A DNA stretch of 10,560 nt from an uncultured Lachnospiraceae bacterium (GTDB lineage: Bacteria > Bacillota > Clostridia > Lachnospirales > Lachnospiraceae): assembly GCA_910578825.1 (NCBI GenBank), contig CAJTSB010000008.1, forward strand, positions 1 through 10,560, read 5' to 3'. Position 1 is the first letter of the stretch; the number at the start of each line of letters is the position of its first letter. A program made the translations under genes and the position numbers. This document shows positions 1 to 6,567 of this stretch, piece after piece. A model generated the notes under the pieces. That model searched no databases. It was not told the DNA's origin and saw only the letters and a list, made by a program, of their open reading frames with translations.

Positions 1-41
1 TGCCAAGGTCGAGACCGCGGGTTCGAGCCCCGTCTATCGCT
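1..41 (+). tRNA. tRNA-Gly(GCC), 3' half only (5' part outside window)
   Basis: The window begins inside the anticodon loop: the anticodon GCC is at 2-4, followed by AA at 5-6. Bases 7-11 are the 3' side of the anticodon stem and 12-16 a five-base variable loop. The T arm pairs 17-21 with 29-33 (one G-T pair) around the loop TTCGAGC. Bases 34-40 are the 3' acceptor strand and T41 is the discriminator. U73 together with anticodon GCC fits tRNA-Gly. The bases after T41 are TTCC, so CCA is not encoded and must be added by nucleotidyltransferase. The 5' half cannot be checked here. Confidence 0.88.
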
Positions 42-57
42 TTCCAATTATACAGGG

Positions 58-90
58 AAAAGGAGCAGATGGAAATCCTGCTCTTTTTTT
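58..90 (+). terminator. Rho-independent terminator of the tRNA transcript
   Basis: GAGCAG (63-68) pairs with CTGCTC (78-83) around a nine-base loop, followed by seven T (84-90). The A-run at 58-61 can extend the stem by pairing into the T-run. It lies 20 bases after the tRNA end and insulates the next gene from tRNA transcription. Confidence 0.8.
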
Positions 91-249
91 CATTCAAAAT
101 ATTTATATATGCACATAATAAAGGAAACGTTACAAAAATATAGCGCAACCATTTCATATGTTATCTTTTTCTTTGACGCGGAAAACCATATACTTTGCTT
201 AGACTTAACAATTTTTGGTAAATGTCTACAAATGAGAAAGAGGTGTAAT

Positions 250-582
250 ATGAATAATTTTGGAACAAGGGTGCGCAAAATCAGGAGAGAAAGGAACATG
301 ACGATTGTCAAATTAGCCGAGTTATGTGATTCTTCCGAAAATGTTATCAGAAACTATGAGAAATCAAGGCGTCTGCCGCAGGTTGACATGTTGATTCGCA
401 TTTGTAATGCTTTGAGAGTGTCGCCTGATTATCTGCTGCAAGATGAATTGGTGTACGAATCATACCAGGTGGGTGAGGAACTTCTTCAGAGAATAAACAG
501 GTTGTCTCCCAAAAACGTTTCTGTTTTAAAAGATATGATAGACACGCTGGAAAAGTATGATGATATCAACGAGAATGTTTAA
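250..582 (+). CDS. XRE-family helix-turn-helix transcriptional regulator, 110 aa
   Basis: A small cytoplasmic DNA-binding protein of the XRE/Cro-CI type. Residues about 5-62 form the five-helix domain, with the recognisable pattern F-G-x-R-V-R-x-I-R, then M-T-I-V-K-L-A-E-L, then S-S-E-N-V-I-R-N-Y-E-K and a closing A-L-R-V-S-P-D-Y-L-L. The remaining 45 or so residues form a charged helical tail that may dimerise. The reading frame is open upstream to 109, but I chose ATG 250 because AGAGGTG sits just before it and the domain starts there; the extra upstream residues do not look like protein. It has its own terminator downstream, so it is probably monocistronic. No sensor domain is present and the target genes are unknown. 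No convincing promoter was found in 91-249; TTGCTT at 195-200 with TAAATG at 219-224 is only a weak candidate. Confidence 0.88.
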   Translation: MNNFGTRVRKIRRERNMTIVKLAELCDSSENVIRNYEKSRRLPQVDMLIRICNALRVSPDYLLQDELVYESYQVGEELLQRINRLSPKNVSVLKDMIDTLEKYDDINENV

Positions 583-594
583 ATAGAATGAAAG

Positions 595-631
595 TATATC
601 CTGCCGGTGGTGATGCTGGCGGGATATTTTT
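595..631 (+). terminator. Terminator of the XRE regulator gene
   Basis: A ten-base-pair stem pairs 596-605 with 618-627, with one T-G wobble (602/621), around a 12-base loop, and is followed by a run of T to 631. It starts 13 bases after the stop codon and separates the regulator from the downstream promoter. Confidence 0.8.
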
Positions 632-649
632 GCATATCAGAGAAAAATG

Positions 650-678
650 TTTTATTTTTAAAAAAAATATGTTAAAAT
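650..678 (+). promoter_or_regulatory. Candidate extended -10 promoter for the GGDEF/HD-GYP pair
   Basis: TAAAAT at 673-678 is preceded by TG at 670-671 (a TGn extended -10 element). A weak -35, TTTTAT, lies at 650-655 with a 17-base spacer. The A/T-rich tract between would favour bending. The predicted start near 685 would leave a leader of about 40 bases before the GTG start. This is a pattern match only. Confidence 0.5.
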
Positions 679-724
679 AGAAAACGTAGTACCAAACGAA
701 AGACAGGGCGAAAGGAGACAGTCA

Positions 725-2404
725 GTGAAGATTCTCAAAATGCACCTGACAGAGGTTGCAGTAGCATTTTTGTTTATTGTAATCGTGTGTGTTTTCACGC
801 ACAGAGACGAAGGGGAGAGCCTTGAGAGTATGTCCTGGAACAGGAACTGGACATTGGCAGCTGGCGAGGAGAGCAGGAATTATGAAATGCTTCCTGAATC
901 AGTCAACCTGTCGGAAGGTGAAGAGGAGATTATAATAAGGAAAGAACTTCCGCAGGATATCAGTTCTGCGGATTCCATCGGGTATTATACATCGCATCAG
1001 TTGTCGGAAGTGAACCTCGATGGCAGAAAAATTTTTGAGCGGAAAATTCCTGAGGGAGCAGGAAGTAAAACGCCAGGGAATTGTTGGAATTTTATAGATT
1101 TGTCGGAGAAGTATTCCGGCATGACGATGGAAGTGCATATCAGAAATTGTTATGGTTCCTCTCAGGTAAAAATGCCTGCGTTTTATTATGGCACCTGGTC
1201 TGGCATTGTGCTTAGTCAGATACGAAATAATTATTTGTCCCTGATGATAAGTTTTGTCATGTTTACTATGGGGCTGGTGTTGGTAGGCGCCTGGTTTGCC
1301 ATCGGCAAGAAACTGTATTTTCATAAAGGAGTTCCGTGGTTGGGGCTATTTGCCATGCATTTTGCAGTATGGTCCGCGTTTGAGACCAAGATTCCCCTGC
1401 TCATATTTGGACATGACCTTTTATTCAGTCAGATTGTTTTTATGAGCGTGAATCTGATGTTGCTGCCATTTATTAATTTTATACGGACAATATGTAACAG
1501 GAAACTTGGCGGGGTACTGAAAATATTTGCCATCATTTGTATGGCTGCATTTGCATTTTCTTTTCTCGCACAGCTCATGGGATGGTTTGACTTTAAAGAG
1601 ACCATCTGGATGGCTCACGCTATAGGGGTTTGCGCCATTATATCCGTGTTGGTAGCCAGTCTTTGGATGCTGTTTAAAAAGGAAATTGTGAAAGTGAAAC
1701 GCGATGGGAAGTTTTGGCTGAATGTGGTATGTGTCGGTGTGATTAGCGTTGGCGCTCTGATGGATGCCGCGAATTATTATCTGCGTTTTTACAATGATGC
1801 GGCATTTTTTTCCAGGCTTGGCTGTCTGATTTACATATTTGTATTGAGTAAACAGCTCTTGGATGAATCCGTAAAGCTGATTCAGGCGGGCAAGAATGCA
1901 GAGGCGCTTCTTGAGGAAGCGGAGATGGATGCATTGACCTGTCTGAAAAACCGTAGACGTTTTGAATCAGATATGCATAAGATTCCCAAGGGGGAATTTC
2001 CCAGATACAGCGTGGCAATATTTGACCTGAATAATCTGAAGATGATGAATGACCAGTATGGACATGGGGTCGGGGATTGCTATATTATTAATGGAAGTGA
2101 AATTATTCGAGATGTGTTTGGCGATATGGGGGAGATTTACCGGATTGGCGGAGACGAATTTTGTCTTATTTCCGATACTATGACAGAGGAAATATTTGAA
2201 CAGAAGAGAAAAACGATGTGTGACCGGCTGGATAGTCTGCAGGGCGCGTATATAAAAGATGCGATGCAGATTGCTTCCGGTTTTGCAAAATACAGCCGCA
2301 GTGTGGATATGAATTTACATGACACCATTGGACGTGCGGATGAGCGTATGTACCAGTGCAAGCGGACACAGAAATCAATCATGAATAGAAGCGAAACAGC
2401 ATAA
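725..2404 (+). CDS. Membrane-bound diguanylate cyclase (GGDEF) with extracellular sensor and 7TM region, 559 aa
   Basis: Makes cyclic di-GMP from two GTP in response to a signal sensed outside the cell. Residues 8-26 are an N-terminal signal anchor. Residues about 35-165 are an extracellular, probably beta-sandwich, domain with S-I-G-Y-Y-T-S-H-Q and L-D-G patterns. About seven membrane helices follow (roughly 168-378), an arrangement resembling 7TMR-DISM receptors, then a short signalling helix and the GGDEF domain (about 398-548). The domain is intact: D-A-L-T-x-L-x-N-R-R entry, metal-binding D434 in F-D-L-N-N-L-K, N-D-x-x-G-H, and the G-G-D-E-F motif at 475-479. The canonical inhibitory RxxD site before the motif is absent (G-D-M-G instead). 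GTG at 725 was chosen because GGAG at 714-717 is seven bases away; the in-frame ATG at 740 is too far. It is followed after 17 bases by an HD-GYP gene. The ligand is unknown. Confidence 0.9.
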   Translation: MKILKMHLTEVAVAFLFIVIVCVFTHRDEGESLESMSWNRNWTLAAGEESRNYEMLPESVNLSEGEEEIIIRKELPQDISSADSIGYYTSHQLSEVNLDGRKIFERKIPEGAGSKTPGNCWNFIDLSEKYSGMTMEVHIRNCYGSSQVKMPAFYYGTWSGIVLSQIRNNYLSLMISFVMFTMGLVLVGAWFAIGKKLYFHKGVPWLGLFAMHFAVWSAFETKIPLLIFGHDLLFSQIVFMSVNLMLLPFINFIRTICNRKLGGVLKIFAIICMAAFAFSFLAQLMGWFDFKETIWMAHAIGVCAIISVLVASLWMLFKKEIVKVKRDGKFWLNVVCVGVISVGALMDAANYYLRFYNDAAFFSRLGCLIYIFVLSKQLLDESVKLIQAGKNAEALLEEAEMDALTCLKNRRRFESDMHKIPKGEFPRYSVAIFDLNNLKMMNDQYGHGVGDCYIINGSEIIRDVFGDMGEIYRIGGDEFCLISDTMTEEIFEQKRKTMCDRLDSLQGAYIKDAMQIASGFAKYSRSVDMNLHDTIGRADERMYQCKRTQKSIMNRSETA

Positions 2405-2421
2405 ATAGGAGGTGGCTGATT

Positions 2422-3465
2422 ATGCGTTATATGCCGATAGCGAGGGTAGAGGCAGGAATGGCTTTGGGACAGGATATATACGATGGAGAGGGAAAGCTGA
2501 TTCTGGGGAGGCATCTGGTCTTGAACAATGATTCCCTGCAGCAGCTTCTTCAACTCGGATTTCCGGGAATTTATATTGATGATGAATTTACGGAAGATTT
2601 GAGAATCGAGCAGGTAATTCGTCCGCAGCTAAAGCGCGAAGCATTAAAAATGGTGCATGATTTGTTTTTGGATAATAAGAATATCCCTATGGAGCAGCAT
2701 AATCTTCAGGAAGTCGTCATGAATGTGATGGAGGATGTTCTGAATAACCAGAATGTAATGTGTAATATGCTGGATATTAAGACATATGATGATTATGTCT
2801 ATTTCCATTCGGTAAATGTGGCGGTTCTCTCTACGATGATGGGCGCGTCATGTAATATGAATAAGGATGAATTGCATATCCTGACGACCGCAGCTTTGCT
2901 GCATGATGTAGGAAAACGATTCGTAGAGGAAGATGTGCTAAATGTCAGGCGGGCGTTGACCGAAGAAGAACGAATCATGATTGTACAGCATCCCAAACTG
3001 GGATATGAATTTCTGAAAGAAAACTTTGATTTTCTGCCGGAAATTTACAACAGTGTGCTGGAACATCATGAATGGTATAATGGCTGCGGCTATCCTATGC
3101 GTAAATCCGGTTCAGAAATTCCCATTTATGCCCGGATTATCAAGCTGGCGGATGTGTATGATGCTTTGACTTCCAAGCTGCCATACCACGAGGCGGTTTC
3201 TCCTTCTGAGGCGGTGGAATACATAATGGCAAATGCAGGCGCAGAGTTTGATCCGGAGCTTGTCGATATCTTCCTGCGCAGGATTGCAGTCTATCCGGTC
3301 GGTTGTGAGGTGAGCCTGTCGGATGGAAGAACGGCTGTGGTAATGGAGAACTACAAAGAATTTGTATTGAGGCCGAAGGTGAAGGTAATCCCGACAGGGG
3401 AAATCATTGACTTGCGATCCGATGATGCAGTTCGTAATCTGACGATTTTGGAGTTGAATGTGTAA
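2422..3465 (+). CDS. HD-GYP domain cyclic di-GMP phosphodiesterase, 347 aa
   Basis: Expected to hydrolyse cyclic di-GMP to pGpG and/or GMP at a metal centre in the cytoplasm. An N-terminal region (1-60, beginning with Y-M-P-I-A-R-V-x-x-G-M) is typical of clostridial HD-GYP proteins and has no known enzymatic role. The HD-GYP domain (about 120-285) has all signature elements: H-S-V-N-V-A, the L-H-D-V-G-K motif with H161/D162, H-P-x-x-G, H215-H216-E217 leading into N-G-C-G-Y-P (GYP at 223-225), and the closing L-A-D-V-Y-D-A-L-T-S. A small C-terminal beta-rich tail (about 290-347) follows. No membrane segments are seen. The ATG has a strong GGAGGTG site. The 17-base gap to the cyclase gene implies co-transcription and probably coupled translation, giving an antagonistic synthase/hydrolase pair. 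Substrate preference within the family cannot be settled by sight. Confidence 0.92.
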   Translation: MRYMPIARVEAGMALGQDIYDGEGKLILGRHLVLNNDSLQQLLQLGFPGIYIDDEFTEDLRIEQVIRPQLKREALKMVHDLFLDNKNIPMEQHNLQEVVMNVMEDVLNNQNVMCNMLDIKTYDDYVYFHSVNVAVLSTMMGASCNMNKDELHILTTAALLHDVGKRFVEEDVLNVRRALTEEERIMIVQHPKLGYEFLKENFDFLPEIYNSVLEHHEWYNGCGYPMRKSGSEIPIYARIIKLADVYDALTSKLPYHEAVSPSEAVEYIMANAGAEFDPELVDIFLRRIAVYPVGCEVSLSDGRTAVVMENYKEFVLRPKVKVIPTGEIIDLRSDDAVRNLTILELNV

Positions 3466-3527
3466 ATGACCTGAGGGGGGACCCAACGAAGTTGGGGAGA
3501 GACCTGAGGTCACCTATCGTAGCCAAT
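3465..3527 (+). repeat. Hairpin repeat, copy 1 (63 bases)
   Basis: First of two tandem copies, spaced 70 bases start to start; it begins on the last base of the HD-GYP stop codon. An outer imperfect stem pairs 3467-3476 with 3503-3512 (one G/G mismatch). An inner perfect six-pair stem, CCCAAC/GTTGGG (3482-3487 and 3491-3496), closes on a GAA loop. There is no T-run on either strand, so it is not a normal intrinsic terminator. It resembles REP- or MITE-like dispersed elements of gut Clostridia; that comparison is from memory. Confidence 0.85.
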
Positions 3528-3534
3528 GAGGTGG

Positions 3535-3596
3535 AATGACCTGAGGGGGACCCAACGAAGTTGGGGAGAGACCTGAGGTCACCTATCGTAGCCAAT
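3535..3596 (+). repeat. Hairpin repeat, copy 2 (62 bases)
   Basis: Identical to copy 1 except for a run of five instead of six G (3545-3549). The outer arms are 3537-3546 and 3572-3581, and the inner CCCAAC/GTTGGG stem is at 3551-3556 and 3560-3565. Seven bases (3528-3534) separate the copies. It ends 23 bases before the tetR start. Near-identity of the copies points to recent duplication or active homogenisation. Confidence 0.85.
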
Positions 3597-3619
3597 AATA
3601 TAGGGTTAGGTATAAAAAA

Positions 3620-4183
3620 GTGACAGGACAAAAAGAAACGACGGACGTACTGCTGGCGGAAAGTTTCAAAGAGCTTGCCTGTCAGCAGCCGATAGAAAAG
3701 ATTACAATTAAAGCTATAACAGACCGAGCAGGCGTGATTCGTCCTACGTTTTATAATCATTTTCAGGACAAATATGAGTTGTTGGAATGGATTATCCGTA
3801 CACAGATTTTAGAGCCGACAAAGCCGCTCATCCATGCGGGGATGGTGGATCAGGCTCTGATATTGATTTTTACCTCTGTCAAGGCGGATGGTGAATTTTA
3901 TCAGAAAGCAGTGCGGCTCGAAGGGCAGAATTCATTTGAGCAAATCACGAAAAAGTGTATTATGGATGCGCTTTTGGAGGTCATTCATGGAAAGGAGCAT
4001 GTAGGCAGGAAACGACATCCGTGGCTGACGCCGGAACATATTGCCGAGTATTATGCGCAGTCTATGTGTTTTGTGGTTGTAAGCTGGATTAAAAGCGGTA
4101 TGAGTGTGGAGCCGCAGGAGATTACGGATATTTATAATTATATTATTACACGCTCGATGATGGACGTGATGGAAGAGCTTTAA
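3620..4183 (+). CDS. TetR-family transcriptional regulator (DhaS-like type), 187 aa
   Basis: Probable repressor of the adjacent export genes. The N-terminal helix-turn-helix lies at about residues 10-58, with I-T-I-K-A-I-T-D-R-A-G-V-I-R-P-T-F-Y-N-H-F followed by x-D-K-Y-E-L-L, the usual TetR signature. The remainder (about 60-187) is the helical ligand-binding and dimerisation part, with a W-x-K-S-G-M pattern near the end as in the DhaS-like subgroup. GTG at 3620 is the only usable start: a stop codon lies at 3596-3598 in the same frame and no in-frame ATG occurs before the HTH. The RBS is weak (AGG at 3608-3610), suggesting low expression. It lies 52 bases upstream of a promoter overlapped by two palindromes that would control the MMPL operon. 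The inducer is unknown, but such regulators often sense a pump substrate. Confidence 0.9.
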   Translation: MTGQKETTDVLLAESFKELACQQPIEKITIKAITDRAGVIRPTFYNHFQDKYELLEWIIRTQILEPTKPLIHAGMVDQALILIFTSVKADGEFYQKAVRLEGQNSFEQITKKCIMDALLEVIHGKEHVGRKRHPWLTPEHIAEYYAQSMCFVVVSWIKSGMSVEPQEITDIYNYIITRSMMDVMEEL

Positions 4184-4216
4184 GGGCTACAAAAAGGTCG
4201 AAATGTATAGTGGTTT

Positions 4217-4238
4217 CAACAGATTTTCAGAACTGTTG
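4217..4238 (+). promoter_or_regulatory. Inverted repeat, candidate TetR operator
   Basis: CAACAG (4217-4222) and CTGTTG (4233-4238) form a 22-base dyad with a ten-base centre, a plausible size for a TetR-dimer site. It overlaps the proposed -35 element by three bases. No binding data exist and no second copy was seen in the window. Confidence 0.4.
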
Positions 4239-4264
4239 CCGCAAAATTACAAACGGAATATAAT
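4236..4264 (+). promoter_or_regulatory. Promoter of the MMPL operon
   Basis: TTGCCG (4236-4241), a 17-base spacer, and a perfect consensus -10 TATAAT (4259-4264). The predicted start is near 4271, leaving a leader of about 92 bases. A second possible -10, TATACT at 4324-4329, has only a weak -35 (TTTATT at 4301-4306). Confidence 0.65.
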
Positions 4265-4271
4265 GTATATT
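4257..4271 (+). promoter_or_regulatory. Palindrome over the -10 and start site, second operator candidate
   Basis: AATATA, ATG, TATATT: a perfect six-base dyad with a three-base centre, covering the -10 box and the predicted transcription start. A repressor bound here would block the polymerase. A/T-rich palindromes also arise by chance, so confidence is low. Confidence 0.3.
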
Positions 4272-4285
4272 TTGGATATACAGGG

Positions 4286-4324
4286 AAAAAGGATTGAATA
4301 TTTATTTTTTCAATTCTTTTTTTT
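4286..4324 (+). terminator. Terminator-like hairpin in the MMPL leader (attenuator or tetR terminator)
   Basis: Bases 4286-4298 pair with 4309-4321, including one G-T wobble, around a ten-base loop, and eight T follow the core stem (4317-4324). The stem is A/T-rich with few G-C pairs, so it is weak. It lies downstream of the strong promoter and 38 bases before the exporter ATG. Transcripts from that promoter must therefore read through it, which would allow attenuation. It could equally be the terminator of tetR. Confidence 0.5.
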
Positions 4325-4362
4325 ATACTGTTTTTAAAGTGAAAGACAAAGGAGCGAGTAAG

Positions 4363-6468
4363 ATGAAGAAATTTGGAAAAGGAGTTGTAAAGCTGAGGAT
4401 ACCGATTTTGATTATAAGCCTGTTGCTTTTAGTTCCGGCGGTATTCGGGATTCTGGGAACCAGAATCAACTATGATATTTTGTCCTATCTGCCAAAAGAT
4501 ATTGAGACCATGAAGGGACAGGACATTTTGATGGATGAGTTTCATACCGGAGCGTTTTCCATCTGCGTGGTAGAAGGCATGGATAACAAAGGGGTGTCCG
4601 CCCTGCGGGAACAGATTGAAGCAGTTCCTCATGTGAAAACGGTCATCTGGTATGATTCCATTGCAGATTTATCGGTGCCCATGCAGATTCTTCCGGACAA
4701 TATACAAGAGACATTTGTAAATGGGGAAGATACGGTGATGATGGTTATGTATGACACTTCCATGTCATCGGATGAGACAATGGATGCGGTAAAACAGATC
4801 CGCACGCTTGCCGATAAACAGTGTTTTGTCAGCGGCATGTCGGCAGTTGTCACAGATATCAAAGATATCTGCCAGCAGGAAATGTTTGCATATGTTGCGA
4901 TTGCCGCAGTATTATCCTGTATCGTGCTGGCATTGACGATGGATTCGTTTCTGGCGCCGGTGTTCTTCCTTCTGAGTATTGGAATGGCAATTTTGTATAA
5001 TCTGGGAAGCAACATGATTTCCGGTGAAATCTGTTACATTACCCAGGCATTGGCGGCAGTATTGCAGCTCGGCGTTACGATGGATTATTCCATTTTCCTG
5101 TGGCATAGTTACGAGGAGAATCAGGAGAGGTTTCCGGAGGATAAGAAACGCGCCATGTCCCATGCGATTTCCAATACGCTTGGCTCGGTGCTCAGTAGTT
5201 CCACCACTACCGTGGCAGGGTTCGTTGCACTTTGTTTCATGACCTTTACCCTGGGATTAGATCTTGGTGTGGTCATGGCAAAAGGGGTGCTGATTGGAGT
5301 GGTATGCTGCGTAACGGTATTGCCTTCGATGATTCTGGTGTTTGATAAAGCGATATCAAAGACAAGACACAGGCCCATTATTCCTGATCTGGGAAAGATA
5401 GCGCCGTTTGTGGTGAAGCATTATAAGATTTTCGTGATTGTATTTTTGGTAATACTGGGACCGGCATTGTATGGATATACCCATACGCAGGTGTACTATG
5501 ATCTGGCGGGAACACTTCCTGAAGATTTGCTCAGTATACAGGCGAATCATAAACTGGATGAAAATTTTAAGATGAATACGACCCATATTCTGTTGTTTGA
5601 CAGTAAGATGTCGCAAAAAGATGTGGGTAATATGATGGATGAAATGGAGCAAGTGGACGGCGTGTCCAAAGTGCTCGGTCTGGAATCTGTGGTAGGGCCT
5701 TCCGTTCCGCTTGAAATGATACCTGAGGAGGCAAAGGAAAAATTCATGAGCGACAATTATCAGATGATGATGATAAGCTCGGAATATAAAATTGCATCTG
5801 ACGAGGTCAATAACCAGATTACGGAACTGAATGCAATCTTAAAGGACTATGATTCCACAGGAATGTTGATTGGCGAGGCGCCCTGTACGAAAGATTTGAT
5901 TACGATTACAGATACGGACTTCAAGGTGGTAAGCGTGGTTTCAATTGTGGCAGTATTTCTGATTATCCTGCTTACTTTTAAATCCATTTCCATTCCGATT
6001 ATCCTCGTATCGGTCATCGAATTTGCAATCTTCATCAACATGGGTCTTCCGGCTTATACCAAAACGGTACTTCCGTTTATCGCATCCGTCGTGATTGGAA
6101 CGATTCAGTTGGGGGCAACCGTAGATTATGCAATTTTGATGACAACGCGCTACAAAAAAGAGCGAAACCGCGGGGCGGATAAGCAAGAAGCGGTGACAAT
6201 CGCATTATCGACATCCATCTCCTCCATTGTAGGAAGTGCATTGAGCTTTTTTGCAGCAACCGTCGGTGTGGCGTTCTATTCAAGAATTGATATGATTGGA
6301 TCGCTGTGTACATTGATGTCAAGGGGAGCAATCATCAGTATGTTTGTGGCAATCTTTATTTTACCGGCAATGTTTATGGTATTTGATCGGCTAATCTGTG
6401 CTACGAGCATAGGTTTTGGACCTGGCAGGAATAAGAAAGCGAAAGCAGAGAAAGTAAACGCGGTATAA
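4363..6468 (+). CDS. MMPL/RND-superfamily membrane exporter, 701 aa
   Basis: A proton-driven transporter of the MMPL family, expected to export lipids, hydrophobic compounds or drugs across the cytoplasmic membrane. It has the duplicated RND plan: TM1 (about 12-32), a first extracellular domain (33-172), TM2-6 (about 174-335), TM7 (354-372), a second extracellular domain (373-520) and TM8-12 (522-680), then a short basic tail. Each half has the Asp-Tyr pair used for proton relay in MmpL3-type pumps: D241-Y242 in T-M-D-Y-S and D588-Y589 in T-V-D-Y-A. The frame is open upstream to 4294, but ATG 4363 has AAAGGAG eight bases away and starts the normal K-K-F-G-K-G-V basic lead into TM1. Length fits the short Firmicutes branch. 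It is first in an operon under TetR control, followed after 99 bases by a coiled-coil partner. The substrate is unknown. Confidence 0.9.
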   Translation: MKKFGKGVVKLRIPILIISLLLLVPAVFGILGTRINYDILSYLPKDIETMKGQDILMDEFHTGAFSICVVEGMDNKGVSALREQIEAVPHVKTVIWYDSIADLSVPMQILPDNIQETFVNGEDTVMMVMYDTSMSSDETMDAVKQIRTLADKQCFVSGMSAVVTDIKDICQQEMFAYVAIAAVLSCIVLALTMDSFLAPVFFLLSIGMAILYNLGSNMISGEICYITQALAAVLQLGVTMDYSIFLWHSYEENQERFPEDKKRAMSHAISNTLGSVLSSSTTTVAGFVALCFMTFTLGLDLGVVMAKGVLIGVVCCVTVLPSMILVFDKAISKTRHRPIIPDLGKIAPFVVKHYKIFVIVFLVILGPALYGYTHTQVYYDLAGTLPEDLLSIQANHKLDENFKMNTTHILLFDSKMSQKDVGNMMDEMEQVDGVSKVLGLESVVGPSVPLEMIPEEAKEKFMSDNYQMMMISSEYKIASDEVNNQITELNAILKDYDSTGMLIGEAPCTKDLITITDTDFKVVSVVSIVAVFLIILLTFKSISIPIILVSVIEFAIFINMGLPAYTKTVLPFIASVVIGTIQLGATVDYAILMTTRYKKERNRGADKQEAVTIALSTSISSIVGSALSFFAATVGVAFYSRIDMIGSLCTLMSRGAIISMFVAIFILPAMFMVFDRLICATSIGFGPGRNKKAKAEKVNAV

Positions 6469-6567
6469 AGGTAAACCGGCAGCACAAGATATTAAATACA
6501 GTATTGCAGAAACGAGAAACAAAAAAGGATACAAAAAACAGAATCATGCGTACAGGAGGTTATTGCT

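Noticed and set aside
109..249. N-terminal extension of the XRE regulator
   Set aside because: No RBS at the upstream start, and the extra residues come from A/T-rich intergenic DNA; ATG 250 has a good RBS.
1..250. tRNA 3' end next to an XRE gene as a mobile-element attachment site
   Set aside because: No second copy of the tRNA 3' end, no integrase and no excision gene is seen in the window; a terminator separates the two.
3465..3596. CRISPR array
   Set aside because: Only two copies, a seven-base spacer, and repeats of 62/63 bases; no cas genes.
3404..3760. Minus-strand ORF across the repeats, with a repeated S-L-P-N-F-V-G peptide
   Set aside because: The repeat-like peptide is a translation of the two hairpin repeats; the ORF overlaps tetR and the HD-GYP gene and has no clear RBS.
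4294..4362. Upstream extension of the MMPL exporter
   Set aside because: The segment is the terminator-like hairpin and T-run; ATG 4363 has a strong RBS and a typical N terminus.
6469..6567. Separate promoter for the coiled-coil gene
   Set aside because: Only a weak -35-like TTGCAG with a poor -10; no terminator precedes it, so read-through from the pump gene is simpler.
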